64,000 bases of DNA from the NCBI RefSeq assembly GCF_016889805.1, contig NZ_CP069535.1, positions 2,418,001 through 2,482,000 of the forward strand, written 5' to 3'. Below are positions 9,041-17,676 of this stretch, piece after piece. The translations under genes and the position numbers were made by a program. Position 1 is the stretch's first letter, and every line of letters starts with the position of its first letter. The notes under the pieces were generated by a model that was not told the DNA's origin, made no database searches, and saw nothing but the letters and a program-made list of their open reading frames with translations. Source of the DNA: Rhodanobacter sp. FDAARGOS 1247. Lineage in GTDB: Bacteria > Pseudomonadota > Gammaproteobacteria > Xanthomonadales > Rhodanobacteraceae.

Positions 9041-9364
9041 ATGACCTTTGTTGTCATCGACAACTGCATCAAGTGCAAGTACACCGATTGCGTCGAGGTC
9101 TGCCCGGTCGACGCGTTCCACGAAGGCCCGAATTTCCTGGTGATCGATCCGGACGAGTGCATCGACTGCACCCTGTGCGAGCCCGAGTGCCCGATCAATG
9201 CGATCTACCCGGAAGACGACGTTCCCGCCGGCCAGGAAGCGCTGGTGGTGCTGAACGCGGAGCTGGCCAAGGGCTGGCCGGTGATCACCGAGCGCAAGGA
9301 TGCCCCGGCCGATGCGAAGGACTGGGAAGGCAAGCCCGGCAAGCTGGAACTGCTGCAGCGCTGA
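9041..9364 (+). CDS. fdxA: 7Fe ferredoxin FdxA
   Basis: This is a small cytosolic electron carrier with one 3Fe-4S and one 4Fe-4S cluster. The 107-residue protein shows [18 protein letters not shown] followed by [25 protein letters not shown], the exact cysteine spacing of Azotobacter FdI-type ferredoxins. The C-terminal extension ([21 protein letters not shown]) is also typical. It is a single gene between tRNA-Glu and the BamC-like gene, ending at a strong bidirectional terminator. The redox partner cannot be deduced from the context. Confidence 0.95.
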   Translation: MTFVVIDNCIKCKYTDCVEVCPVDAFHEGPNFLVIDPDECIDCTLCEPECPINAIYPEDDVPAGQEALVVLNAELAKGWPVITERKDAPADAKDWEGKPGKLELLQR

Positions 9365-9390
9365 TATCGCGCCGCGCCGATGCCCGATGC

Positions 9391-9418
9391 GAAAACGCCG
9401 CCCGAGGGCGGCGTTTTC
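9391..9418. terminator. bidirectional terminator between fdxA and the BamC-like gene
   Basis: Perfect 13-bp arms GAAAACGCCGCCC and GGGCGGCGTTTTC surround a 2-nt centre. An A run lies on one side and a T run on the other, so it can act on both convergent genes. Confidence 0.85.
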
Positions 9419-9436
9419 AATGGCCGGACGGAAGAC

Positions 9437-10027
9437 TCAGCCGCCCAGACGCGACTTCAGCGTATCCACCACCTTGCCCACCGCGGCCGGATTTCCGGTG
9501 GCGCGCACTTCGCTGCCGCTGGCGCCGCTGGTGTTGATGCTGACCTGCACCTGGTGCGAGCCGGCGCCCGGCGCCTGCACCGCGCTGCTCTTGTCGCGAC
9601 CGAACATGCGGCCGAAGAAGCCCTTCTTTTTCTGCTGGGCGACAGCATCGGACACGTTCAGCGTGTAGCTGTGCGCCGCATCGTCATGCGCGATCACCTC
9701 GCCCAGGTTGCCGCCTTCCAGCGCCTGGCCGACACGGCGATAGACGCTGTCGGCACCATCGGCGACCACGAAGCCGTCGCTGATCTGGCCATTCGACGAA
9801 CCGACCCGGGCCGTTGCGCCATTGGCGGTCGGCTGGTTGCCACCGGGCGGCGGAATCACCAGCGCTTCAGCGGTCGAGGGCCGGTCAAGCGCAGGCGGGA
9901 TCTCCAGCGGGGCTTCCTGCAGCGCAGTCTCCCAGGCCTTGTGCGAACGGAATGCGCCGCAGCCGGTGAGCAGCAGGCCACTGAGGGCCACGGCCGGCAA
10001 GGCCACGAGGAGCGAGGTTTTCTTCAT
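9437..10027 (-). CDS. outer-membrane lipoprotein, BamC/NlpB-like
   Basis: The 196-residue product has a lipoprotein signal peptide ending in the lipobox LLTGC, so Cys23 is the probable lipidated residue. The stretch after it (PLEIPPALDRPS, LVIPPPGGNQPT) resembles the disordered, Pro-rich N-terminus of BamC. The rest (SVYRRVGQALEGGNLGEVIAHDD) looks like one BamC helix-grip domain; E. coli BamC is longer and has two. It lies 35 bp after dapA in the same direction, the dapA-bamC order of E. coli. I infer a role in, or beside, the BAM outer-membrane protein assembly complex; a generic lipoprotein remains possible. Confidence 0.7.
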   Translation of the reverse strand: MKKTSLLVALPAVALSGLLLTGCGAFRSHKAWETALQEAPLEIPPALDRPSTAEALVIPPPGGNQPTANGATARVGSSNGQISDGFVVADGADSVYRRVGQALEGGNLGEVIAHDDAAHSYTLNVSDAVAQQKKKGFFGRMFGRDKSSAVQAPGAGSHQVQVSINTSGASGSEVRATGNPAAVGKVVDTLKSRLGG

Positions 10028-10062
10028 GTAATCGGATTCCGTAAGGTAAGTCAGGCAACCGT

Positions 10063-10977
10063 TCAACCGGCCGCAGTCGCCAAGGATGCCAGACTGGACA
10101 GCGCTTGGTGCAATCGGGCGCGATCCGGACCGTCGTTCAGTTCCACCAGCGGCAACCTCGGCAGGGCCAGTCCCAGCCCCAGCACAGGCAAACCGGCCTT
10201 GACCGCGATCGGGTTCGGCGCGCAGTTGAGCGCCTCGACCAGGGGTTCCAGCGCGGCATGACAACGCGCGGTGGCCGCCCGATCTCCGCCGGTGGCCGCG
10301 TCGCACAAGTCACGGAACGCCCGCGGCACCAAGTTGGCCACCACCGAGATGGTGCCGGCGGCACCGGCCAGCATCGCCTGCCCGGCTGTGCCGTCGTCGC
10401 CGGACAGATAGACGAAATCCGGACGCACAAGTTCCGCCAGCGCCGAAATCCGCGGCTGGTCGCCACTGGCCTCCTTGATGCCCACGATCGCGGGATGATC
10501 ACGCAGTGCGGCGACCGTCTCCGGCAGGACATCGCAACCGGTACGGCTCGGCACGTTGTAGAGCAGTACCGGCAGCTCGCCGTGTTCGGCCACTTCCAGG
10601 TAGTGGCGGCGCATGCCTTCCTGGGTCGGCCGCACGTAGAACGGCGCCACCACCAGGGCCGCATCGGCGCCCAGCGCACGGGCCCGCCGGGTCAGTGCCA
10701 CCGTTTTTGCGGTGCCCGCCTCGCCGGTACCGGCAATCACCGGAACCCGTCCGTTCACCCGATCGACGGCAAACGCCAGCAGGCGCTCGAACTCGTCGTG
10801 TTCGAGCATGTGCGCTTCACCGGTGGAGCCGGCCACCACCAGCGCCTGGGTGCCGCCGGCGATCTGGTAATCAAGCAGCCGACCGAAGGCCGCCAGATCG
10901 AGCGAGCCATCGGCCGCGAACGGCGTGACCAGCGCGCAGATGCTTCCGCGAATGTTCAAGACCCGATTCCACTGCAA
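10063..10977 (-). CDS. dapA: 4-hydroxy-tetrahydrodipicolinate synthase
   Basis: DapA condenses pyruvate with aspartate semialdehyde, the first dedicated step to diaminopimelate and lysine. The 304-residue TIM barrel shows GSICALVTPF, VVAGSTGEAHML (pyruvate-binding TGE), the LLYNVPSRTGCD motif with catalytic Tyr, and GIKEASGD with the Schiff-base Lys. No ATG is available at the N-terminus: TTG at 10975-10977 and TTG at 10957-10959 (giving NIRGSICALVTPF) are both plausible, and I give the longer one. The gene is divergent from gcvR and is followed by the BamC-like gene. Confidence 0.93.
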   Translation of the reverse strand: MQWNRVLNIRGSICALVTPFAADGSLDLAAFGRLLDYQIAGGTQALVVAGSTGEAHMLEHDEFERLLAFAVDRVNGRVPVIAGTGEAGTAKTVALTRRARALGADAALVVAPFYVRPTQEGMRRHYLEVAEHGELPVLLYNVPSRTGCDVLPETVAALRDHPAIVGIKEASGDQPRISALAELVRPDFVYLSGDDGTAGQAMLAGAAGTISVVANLVPRAFRDLCDAATGGDRAATARCHAALEPLVEALNCAPNPIAVKAGLPVLGLGLALPRLPLVELNDGPDRARLHQALSSLASLATAAG

Positions 10978-11085
10978 GGCAAGCCCTGCATGTTACTTGC
11001 CGCTTCGCGAGCCGGGCAAGTAAGCTCGATGGGAGTAGTCTCACCGTTCCGCATCACGCGGTCGACGTTACGCAGGCAGACCTCC

Positions 11086-11649
11086 TTGAAATCCACTTCC
11101 GGCTCCGCACGCTCGGGCAACGACAACCAGTTGCTGATCCATGCGCTTACCACCTCGACCCAGTCGCCACTGCTGGCACTGGCCCGGCGAATCGCCGACG
11201 CCGGCTGCAACCTGTCCGAATCGCGAGTCGCCACCATCGGCACGGAAACCTCGCTGATGCTGCTGGCCAGCGGCGCCTGGGACGCCCTGGCCAAGCTGGA
11301 AACAGCCCTGGCCAAGCTGACCCGCGACGAGAGCATGCGGCTGGTGCACTACCGCACCGGGCCGCGCGAGAACAGCTCGCACCTGCTGCCTTATCTGGTG
11401 GAAGTGGTGGCCGCCGACCGGCCGGGCATCGTGGCCCGCATCGTGGACTTCTTCAGCCAGCACGGCATCAGCGTGGAGCAGCTCAACTCCACCCGCTATC
11501 ACGCCATGCAGACCGGGGCGGAGATGTTCCAGGCCCAGTTCACCATCGGCATTCCGGCGGAAATCCACATCGCCGCCTTGCGCGACGACTTCCTGGAACT
11601 GTGCGACGGCCTGAATCTCGACGCGATCATGGACCCGGTCAAATTCTGA
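11086..11649 (+). CDS. gcvR: glycine cleavage system repressor-like ACT protein
   Basis: GcvR-type proteins contain two ACT domains and, in E. coli, inhibit the activator GcvA in the absence of glycine. Here the first ACT domain starts LLIHALTTSTQSPLLALARRIADAG and the second starts YLVEVVAADRPGIVARIVDFFSQHGISVEQL, ending DGLNLDAIMDPVKF. The TTG at 11086 places about 16 residues before the first ACT domain, as in relatives I remember; the in-frame ATG at 11029 would add 19 residues. The pair gcvR-bcp is common in gammaproteobacteria. No GcvA gene is in the window. Confidence 0.82.
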   Translation: MKSTSGSARSGNDNQLLIHALTTSTQSPLLALARRIADAGCNLSESRVATIGTETSLMLLASGAWDALAKLETALAKLTRDESMRLVHYRTGPRENSSHLLPYLVEVVAADRPGIVARIVDFFSQHGISVEQLNSTRYHAMQTGAEMFQAQFTIGIPAEIHIAALRDDFLELCDGLNLDAIMDPVKF

Positions 11650-11902
11650 GCCGGTGACATCCGCCGAGCATCGCGCGATCGTGGCGTCCTGACAAGGACT
11701 GTCCTGCGCCAAGCCACCCGCGCTAGTCTGTGGCCGTGAGTTGCCGGAGGACCGTTGCATTGCAGCCAGCTTGTCGAATCACCCCGACCCTTTCCGGCGC
11801 AACAGCTCGCCCTGCCGCCGTCGCAACGTCGACCTCAGCGGCCTTCTCCATCCTTTCCTTTTCCCACACGTCGCGGCATCGCCTCGCCGCGCAGGACCCC
11901 TC

Positions 11903-12364
11903 ATGCCCGATATCGGCAAGAAACTGCCCGCACTGAAAGGCCTCACCGGCGACGGCAGCGAACTGAAGCTGTCCAGCCTCAAGGGACAATGGCTGGTGGT
12001 GTATTTCTACCCGAAGGACTCGACGCCAGGATGCACCACCGAAGCGAAGGACTTTCGCGACCTCTACCCGGCCTTCCGCAAGCGCCATGCGCAGATCATC
12101 GGTGTCTCGCGCGATTCGCAGAAGTCGCACGCGAACTTCGCCAACAAGCAGGAACTGCCGTTCCCGCTGGTCTCCGATGCCGACGAAACCTGGTGCCGCG
12201 CCTTCGACGTGATCCACGAAAAAGTGCTGTACGGCAAACGCTTCATGGGCATCGTGCGCAGCACGTTCCTGATCGATCCGGAGGGCAAGCTGGCCGCGGA
12301 ATGGCGTGGCGTGAAAGTTTCCGGCCATGCGCAGGCCGTGCTCGACGCCATTCCCGCTGCCTGA
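11903..12364 (+). CDS. bcp: thioredoxin-dependent peroxiredoxin, Bcp/PrxQ family
   Basis: Bcp reduces hydrogen and organic peroxides. The 153-residue protein has the peroxidatic cysteine in DSTPGCTTEAKDF (Cys44). The position five residues later that holds the second Cys in E. coli Bcp is Lys here, so the alpha2-type resolving cysteine is missing. Another Cys at position 98 (DETWCRAF) could resolve, or the enzyme may work as a 1-Cys form. The ATG at 11903 was chosen since upstream in-frame sequence is low-complexity and not Bcp-like. It follows gcvR on the same strand. Confidence 0.93.
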   Translation: MPDIGKKLPALKGLTGDGSELKLSSLKGQWLVVYFYPKDSTPGCTTEAKDFRDLYPAFRKRHAQIIGVSRDSQKSHANFANKQELPFPLVSDADETWCRAFDVIHEKVLYGKRFMGIVRSTFLIDPEGKLAAEWRGVKVSGHAQAVLDAIPAA

Positions 12365-12419
12365 CCCTGGACGTACCCGCCGGCCCGTTCCTTCCACCCA
12401 CCAGTGAGGACACTTCCGC

Positions 12420-13802
12420 ATGACCGGAAGCAAGCGCATCTACGCTCTCGACACCAACGTCCTGCTGCATGACCCGACCTCGCTGTTCCGCTTCGAGGAA
12501 CACGATGTCTTCATCCCGATGACCGTGCTGGAGGAACTGGACGAAAAGAAGAAGGGTGCCTCGGAAGTCTCGCGCAATGGCCGCCAGGTCAGCCGCTTCC
12601 TCAACGAACTGGTCGAACTGGGCAAGCAGCACGATCTGGGCGAGGGCCTGGAACTCAGCAATCCGCAGGGCATCAAGCTCAAGCGCGGCGGCTCGGTGGG
12701 CCGCCTGTATTTCCAGCATCGCACCAGCAGCAACGGCCACACCAAGGCGGACAACCAGATCCTCGCCGCGGTGATCGAGTTGCGCGACCAGAACCCCGGT
12801 CGCGACGTCATCCTGGTCACCAAGGACATCAACCTCCGGATCAAGGCCAGCATCAACGGCATCGTCGCCGAGGATTACGAAAACGACCGCGCGCTGGACG
12901 ACTTCTCGCTGCTCTACACCGGCTCGGCCGAACTGCCCGAGGACTTCTGGGACCTGCACCCGGAAGTGCGCTCGTGGACCGAGCGCGGCCGCACCTATTA
13001 CGAGGTGAACCGGCGCGAGCAGGACGACTGGCATCCGAACCAGTGCCTGTACCTGCCGGGCGAAAACGCAGTCGAGCTGCGCGTGCTGCACCTGGACGAG
13101 ACCAGTGCCACCTTGCTGCTGCTGGACGACCATTCGCACGCGAACCATCACGTCTGGGGCATCGGCGCGCGCAACCGCGAGCAGAACTTCGCGCTCAACG
13201 CGCTGATGGACCCGGACATCGACTTCGTCACCCTGCTCGGCAACGCCGGCACCGGCAAGACCCTGCTGGCGCTGGCCGCCGGCCTGGCCCAGGTGATGGA
13301 CCAGCAGCGCTACCGCGAGATCATCATGACCCGCGCCACCGTGTCGGTGGGCGAGGACATCGGCTTCCTGCCCGGCACCGAAGAGGAAAAGATGACGCCG
13401 TGGATGGGCGCGCTCACCGACAACCTCGAAGTGCTGGCCAACCCCGAGGATGGCGGCAGCTGGGGCCGCCAGGCCACCAACGACCTGCTCGCCTCGCGCA
13501 TCAAGATCCGCTCGCTGAACTTCATGCGCGGGCGCACCTTCCTGTCGCGCTACCTGATCATCGACGAGGCGCAAAATCTCACCCCGAAGCAGATGAAGAC
13601 CCTGATCACCCGCGCCGGCCCGGGCACCAAGATCGTCTGCCTGGGCAATGTCGAGCAGATCGACACGCCGTATCTGACCGAGACCACCTCCGGCCTCACC
13701 TACGCGGTCGATCGCTTCAAGAACTGGGAGCACTCCGCCCACATCACCCTGCGCCGCGGCGAGCGGTCGCGACTGGCGGACTTCGCGGCGGAGTCGCTTT
13801 AG
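12420..13802 (+). CDS. PhoH family ATPase with N-terminal PIN domain
   Basis: The 460-residue protein fuses a PIN nuclease-like domain (about 1-145; YALDTNVLLHDP, EELDEKKKG, DVILVTKDINLRIKA) to a PhoH P-loop ATPase domain (about 230-460; LLGNAGTGKTLLALAAG as Walker A, LIIDEAQNLTP as Walker B). PhoH2-type fusions are regarded as RNA-unwinding and cleaving enzymes, but the physiological substrate is not established. It starts at the ATG 12420, 55 bp after bcp. It should not be confused with the shorter PhoH of the ybeZ/ybeY cluster. Confidence 0.92.
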   Translation: MTGSKRIYALDTNVLLHDPTSLFRFEEHDVFIPMTVLEELDEKKKGASEVSRNGRQVSRFLNELVELGKQHDLGEGLELSNPQGIKLKRGGSVGRLYFQHRTSSNGHTKADNQILAAVIELRDQNPGRDVILVTKDINLRIKASINGIVAEDYENDRALDDFSLLYTGSAELPEDFWDLHPEVRSWTERGRTYYEVNRREQDDWHPNQCLYLPGENAVELRVLHLDETSATLLLLDDHSHANHHVWGIGARNREQNFALNALMDPDIDFVTLLGNAGTGKTLLALAAGLAQVMDQQRYREIIMTRATVSVGEDIGFLPGTEEEKMTPWMGALTDNLEVLANPEDGGSWGRQATNDLLASRIKIRSLNFMRGRTFLSRYLIIDEAQNLTPKQMKTLITRAGPGTKIVCLGNVEQIDTPYLTETTSGLTYAVDRFKNWEHSAHITLRRGERSRLADFAAESL

Positions 13803-13970
13803 TACCGGGATTTCGGATTCGGAAAGGCCGAAGCCGGCGCTTCGTCGATGACTGGAAACTCCCCGCGCGGCTGAATGCCGCGCGGGTGATTCGGCGGGCA
13901 CCGAGCCGGGGCGCGGCAAACGCGTAGAATGGCAGGCCCCGGAATCCCTGCCACGGCTGCTCGCGTTGCC

Positions 13971-14924
13971 ATGATCCTCACCCCTCGCCTCATCCTGCTT
14001 GCCGTATTCGTGTTCTTCGCGCTGTGCGTGCTGCTGGTGCACCTGCGCGGTCGCGTGCGGCTGCGTTTCGATCGCCAGCTGGTCGACCACTCGGCGATCT
14101 TCGCCCCGTACAACCTGCTGATGTACGCGTTTTCCGCCGTGCCGGCGAAACCCATCCTCGATCGTCGCGGCTTTCCGCAACTGGACCTGCTGCAGGCGAA
14201 CTGGCAGGCCATCCGCGACGAAGCGCTGCAGCTGTTCGACGAAGGCCACATCCGCGCGGCCGCGAAGAACGACGACGCCAGCTTCAACAGCTTCTTCAAG
14301 CAGGGCTGGAAGCGTTTCTACCTGAAGTGGTACGGCGAGCCGCTGGCCTCGGCCGAGGCGCTGTGCCCGAAGACGGTCGAGTTGCTCAACGCGATTCCCG
14401 GCATCAAGGCGGCGATGTTCGCCACGCTGGCGCCAAACAGCAAGCTCAACCCGCATCGTGACCCGTTCGCCGGCTCGCTGCGCTACCACCTGGGCCTGAT
14501 CACGCCGAACTCGCGCGACTGCCGCATCTTCGTCGACGGCGAGGAGCACGCCTGGGGCGACGGCAAGGACGTGGTATTCGACGAGACCTTCGTGCACTGG
14601 GTCGAGAACAAGACCGACCAGACCCGGGTGATCCTGTTCGCCGACGTGGAGCGTCCGCTGCGCACGCGCTGGATGAGCGCGATCAACCATCGCGTCGGCG
14701 CGTTCATGGGCAGGATCACCGCCTCGCCGAACAGCGACGCCGGCACCGAGAAGACCGGTTTCGTGAACCGCCTGTACGCGCTCAGCCAGCGCAAGGGCGC
14801 CACGCATCGCTGGAAGGTGGAGTTCAAGCGCCGCCACCGGACGCTGTACAAGGCCTTCAAGTACACCGGCATCGTGCTGCTGATGTGGCTGATCTTCCTG
14901 GCGCCGTGGCCGCTGTTCCGCTGA
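13971..14924 (+). CDS. lpxO: lipid A hydroxylase LpxO-like (aspartyl/asparaginyl beta-hydroxylase family)
   Basis: LpxO is an Fe(II)/2-oxoglutarate dioxygenase of the inner membrane that adds a 2-hydroxyl to the secondary acyl chain of lipid A. The 317-residue protein has an N-terminal membrane helix (LTPRLILLAVFVFFALCVLL), a soluble domain with the metal-ligand pattern NPHRDPF and, further on, FVHWVENKTDQTRVILF, and a C-terminal hydrophobic helix (IVLLMWLIFLAPW). Two terminal helices around a dioxygenase domain match LpxO. The start at ATG 13971 gives the membrane helix directly. Substrate assignment is from the family. Confidence 0.87.
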   Translation: MILTPRLILLAVFVFFALCVLLVHLRGRVRLRFDRQLVDHSAIFAPYNLLMYAFSAVPAKPILDRRGFPQLDLLQANWQAIRDEALQLFDEGHIRAAAKNDDASFNSFFKQGWKRFYLKWYGEPLASAEALCPKTVELLNAIPGIKAAMFATLAPNSKLNPHRDPFAGSLRYHLGLITPNSRDCRIFVDGEEHAWGDGKDVVFDETFVHWVENKTDQTRVILFADVERPLRTRWMSAINHRVGAFMGRITASPNSDAGTEKTGFVNRLYALSQRKGATHRWKVEFKRRHRTLYKAFKYTGIVLLMWLIFLAPWPLFR

Positions 14925-14926
14925 GC

Positions 14927-14953
14927 AGTCACATCGCGTGAGTGGCGCGCGTC
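14927..14953 (+). promoter_or_regulatory. candidate ECF41 promoter in front of the sigma factor gene
   Basis: AGTCACA (14927-14933), a 16-bp spacer and CGTC (14950-14953) agree with the ECF41 promoter pattern as I recall it (TGTCACA, 16 bases, CGTC). A nearly identical site precedes the next gene. The distance to the ATG is 30 bases, fitting autoregulation. Confidence 0.65.
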
Positions 14954-14983
14954 CTTGATCAGGATGCCTCAACCGAGAACGCC

Positions 14984-15886
14984 ATGGACCCGCAAACCGC
15001 ACTGTTCCAGCAACACCGCCCCCGCCTGTTCGGGCTGGCCTACCGCATGCTCGGCACGCCCGCCGACGCCGAAGACGTACTGCACGATGCCTGGCTGCGC
15101 TGGCATGCGCAGGACACTGCCGCGCTGGACGATCCCGAAGCATGGCTGGTGACCGTCACCACCCGGCTGGCGCTCGACCGCCTGCGCCGCGCCCGGACCG
15201 AGCGCGAACACTATCCTGGCCCCTGGCTGCCCGAGCCGCTGCTGGTCGACGCCGACCAGCCCGAGGCGCAACTGGAGCGGGCGGAAAGCCTGACCCTCAG
15301 CTTCCTGCTGCTGCTCGAACGGCTCAGCGCCGAGGAGCGCGCCGCCTTCCTGCTGCGCGAGGTGTTCGATTACAGCCACGCCGAGGCCGCGGCGATGCTC
15401 GAGATCAGCGAAGACGCCTGCCGCCAGCGCGTGCACCGGGCGAAACAGCGTCTGCGCCAGGAACGGCCGCGCCCGGACGCGCCCGATACCGATCGGCAGC
15501 ACCGTTTGCTGGAGCGCTTCGCCGAGGCCCTGCAACAACCGGACATGGATACCTTGCGCGCGCTGTTCGCCGAGGACGCGGTGCACATCTCCGACGGCGG
15601 TGGCCTGGTCACCGCCACCCTGCGCCCCCTCCACGGGGCCGAACGCCTGGCCCGGTTGTATCTGCAGATCGCCCTGCATCAGCGCGGACAGGGCGTGCGC
15701 CATGAAATCCATCGGCTCAACGGCACGCCTGCCCTGCTCAGCTGGCAGGGCGACACCCTGATATCCGCCAGCTGGATCGACGAAGACGAGACGGGAATCA
15801 GCGCGATCCACGCCTTGCGTCACCCCGGAAAGCTGGCCCGGCTGGCGGCTGTCACGAAATCGGCCGGCCCTGCGTCCTTGCATTGA
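14984..15886 (+). CDS. ECF sigma factor, ECF41/SigJ type with C-terminal SnoaL-like domain
   Basis: The 300-residue protein has sigma region 2 (LFGLAYRMLGTPADAEDVLHDAWLRW), region 4 (RLSAEERAAFLLREVFDYSHAEAA followed by an HTH ending CRQRVHRAKQRL) and a long C-terminal extension from about residue 170. The extension includes ALFAEDAVHISDGGG and looks like an NTF2/SnoaL fold. No anti-sigma gene is adjacent; in the ECF41 group the C-terminal domain regulates activity. The next gene encodes a carboxymuconolactone decarboxylase-like protein, a known neighbour type for this group. The ATG at 14984 is preferred over an in-frame start at 14942, which would overlap the promoter-like site. Confidence 0.92.
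   Translation: MDPQTALFQQHRPRLFGLAYRMLGTPADAEDVLHDAWLRWHAQDTAALDDPEAWLVTVTTRLALDRLRRARTEREHYPGPWLPEPLLVDADQPEAQLERAESLTLSFLLLLERLSAEERAAFLLREVFDYSHAEAAAMLEISEDACRQRVHRAKQRLRQERPRPDAPDTDRQHRLLERFAEALQQPDMDTLRALFAEDAVHISDGGGLVTATLRPLHGAERLARLYLQIALHQRGQGVRHEIHRLNGTPALLSWQGDTLISASWIDEDETGISAIHALRHPGKLARLAAVTKSAGPASLH
15850..15876 (+). promoter_or_regulatory. second candidate ECF41 promoter, before the AhpD-like gene
   Basis: TGTCACG (15850-15856), 16 bp, CGTC (15873-15876) lies in the 3' end of the sigma gene. Both sites continue as CGTCCTTG. It sits 47 bases upstream of the next ATG. Confidence 0.65.
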
Positions 15887-15923
15887 ACGGCCACTGCGGC
15901 CGCACCACAGAAAGGAGTTCCCC

Positions 15924-16382
15924 ATGTCATCCCGTCAATCCTCGGTCCCCACCCAGGAAGCCATGAAACCCTTGTTCGCCCTGAACAAATACGTGCACTC
16001 GGGCAGCCTCGAACCGGCCCTGATCGAGCTGGTGCTGATGCGAGCCTCCCAGCTCAACGGCTGCGCCTACTGCCTGGACATGCACAGCAAGGATGCCCGC
16101 GCCGCCGGCGAAACCGAGCAGCGGCTGTATGTGTTGCAGGCCTGGCGCGAAGCGCCGTTCTACAGCGATCGCGAGCGCGCCGCGCTGGCGTGGTGCGAGG
16201 CCGTCACCCGGCTCGATCCGGTCCACGGGGTAGCCGACGACGTCTACGAGCAGGCCCGCGCGCAGTTCAGCGAAAAGGAACTGGGCGACCTCAACATGGC
16301 GGTGATCCTGATCAACGCGTGGAACCGCATCGCGATCCCGTTCCAGAACCCGCCGGGCGCATACCAGCCCGCAAAGCACTGA
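15924..16382 (+). CDS. carboxymuconolactone decarboxylase/AhpD-like protein, probable sigma target
   Basis: The 152-residue protein belongs to the CMD/AhpD fold. It has a redox CxxC followed by a histidine (NGCAYCLDMHSKDA; Cys47, Cys50, His54), the arrangement of peroxidase-like alkylhydroperoxidases rather than of true decarboxylases. It starts 37 bp after the ECF sigma gene, with AGAAAGGAG just before the ATG, and has its own ECF41-like promoter. I infer a thiol-dependent antioxidant role under control of the adjacent sigma factor. The electron donor is unknown. Confidence 0.9.
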   Translation: MSSRQSSVPTQEAMKPLFALNKYVHSGSLEPALIELVLMRASQLNGCAYCLDMHSKDARAAGETEQRLYVLQAWREAPFYSDRERAALAWCEAVTRLDPVHGVADDVYEQARAQFSEKELGDLNMAVILINAWNRIAIPFQNPPGAYQPAKH

Positions 16383-16396
16383 ACATCGCGCCCATG

Positions 16397-16429
16397 AAAA
16401 AAGCCGCGGCTGCCGCCGCGGCTTTTTTT
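16397..16429. terminator. bidirectional terminator between AhpD-like gene and isocitrate dehydrogenase
   Basis: Arms AAGCCGCGGC (16401-16410) and GCCGCGGCTT (16415-16424) enclose a TGCC loop, with six A before and seven T including the stem end. It serves the convergent genes on both sides. Confidence 0.88.
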
Positions 16430-16450
16430 ACGCTCGACGAAAACCGCAGC

Positions 16451-17464
16451 TCAGCCCTTGATGCGCTTCACGATCGCATCGGCGAAGCTGTCGGTGCTGC
16501 CCTTGCCGCCGATGTCCGGCGTCACGCTGTCGCGATCATTCGTCATGGTGTCGCGGATCGCCTGGCGCAGCCGGTCGCCCTTGGCCACCATGTCCAGGTA
16601 ATCCAGCATGTCGGCGGCGGCCAGCAGCAGCGCGCAGGGGTTGGCGATGCCGCGGCCGGCGATGTCCGGCGCCGAGCCGTGCACGGCTTCGAAGATCGCC
16701 GCGTGCTCGCCGATGTTGTCGCCCGGCGCCAGGCCCAGGCCACCGACCAGGCCGGCGCACAAGTCGGACAGGATGTCGCCGAACAGGTTGGTGGTGACGA
16801 TCACGTCGAACTGCTCGGGCTTCATCACCAGCTGCATGCAGGTATTGTCCACGATCATCTCGTTGAACTCGATCTGCGGGTATTCCTTCGCAATCTCGCG
16901 CGCCACGTTGAGGAACAGGCCCGAGCTGGTCTTCAGGATGTTCGCCTTGTGCACGGCGGTGACCTTCTTGCGGCCCTTCTTCACCGCCAGCTCGAACGCG
17001 TAGCGGACGATCCGGCTGCTGCCCTTGCGGGTGTTGCGCGCCACCGACTCGGCGATCTCGCCGTCGGCGGACAGGGTCTGGCCCTCGGAGCGGTAGGCGC
17101 CTTCGGTGTTCTCGCGCACCGTGATGATGTCGATGTTCTCGTAGCGCGACTTGGTGCCGGGGAAGCTCACCGCCGGGCGCACGTTCGCGTACAGGTCGAA
17201 AAGACGGCGCAGGGTCACGTTGACCGAGGTGAAGCCGCCACCGATCGGCGTGGTCAGCGGGCCTTTCAGCGCGACCTTGTGCTCGGCGATCCTGTCCAGC
17301 GTGGCCTTGGGCAGCAGATCGCCATGCTTGTCCAGCGCGACCATGCCGGCGTCGACGAAATCGTAGGTCAGGCCGCAGTCCAGCGCGTCGAGCACGCGCA
17401 GCGTGGCGGTCATGATCTCCGGGCCGATGCCGTCGCCCGGGATCACGGCGATGGTTTTGTTCAT
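16451..17464 (-). CDS. isocitrate dehydrogenase, NAD-dependent type
   Basis: The 337-residue beta-decarboxylating dehydrogenase oxidises isocitrate to 2-oxoglutarate in the TCA cycle. It shows IAVIPGDGIGPEI, TVRENTEGAYRSEGQ (substrate-binding Arg/Ser region), the metal-binding stretch FDVIVTTNLFGDILSDL and the cofactor segment EAVHGSAPDIAGRGIANP. The short length and EAVHGSAPDIAG without the NADP-type Lys/Tyr pattern resemble the NAD-dependent enzymes of xanthomonads. 3-Isopropylmalate or homoisocitrate dehydrogenase are related alternatives, but no leu genes are nearby. It starts with ATG at 17462-17464 and is a single gene after a terminator. Confidence 0.85.
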   Translation of the reverse strand: MNKTIAVIPGDGIGPEIMTATLRVLDALDCGLTYDFVDAGMVALDKHGDLLPKATLDRIAEHKVALKGPLTTPIGGGFTSVNVTLRRLFDLYANVRPAVSFPGTKSRYENIDIITVRENTEGAYRSEGQTLSADGEIAESVARNTRKGSSRIVRYAFELAVKKGRKKVTAVHKANILKTSSGLFLNVAREIAKEYPQIEFNEMIVDNTCMQLVMKPEQFDVIVTTNLFGDILSDLCAGLVGGLGLAPGDNIGEHAAIFEAVHGSAPDIAGRGIANPCALLLAAADMLDYLDMVAKGDRLRQAIRDTMTNDRDSVTPDIGGKGSTDSFADAIVKRIKG

Positions 17465-17676
17465 GGGGATACTCCTTGGGGGGACGATTGCGTGCGCATG
17501 GAACGGCGCAGGTCAAGACCGCCCATTATCGCCCATGCAACCGTTCCCGGACAGCCGATGGCCCGGGAAAACCGTTGCAAATCCTCGCACGGAGCATTGC
17601 AGAAACTCGCAGGGGAGCATTCCCGTGCCTCCCCGCCGGTGAACCGCCTCGCCCGCGAACGGGCTCCCGCGCAGGA

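Noticed and set aside
12243..15143. Long minus-strand open frame across phoH, lpxO and the sigma gene
   Set aside because: It spans several unrelated plus-strand genes with strong motifs, so it cannot be a real gene of that length.
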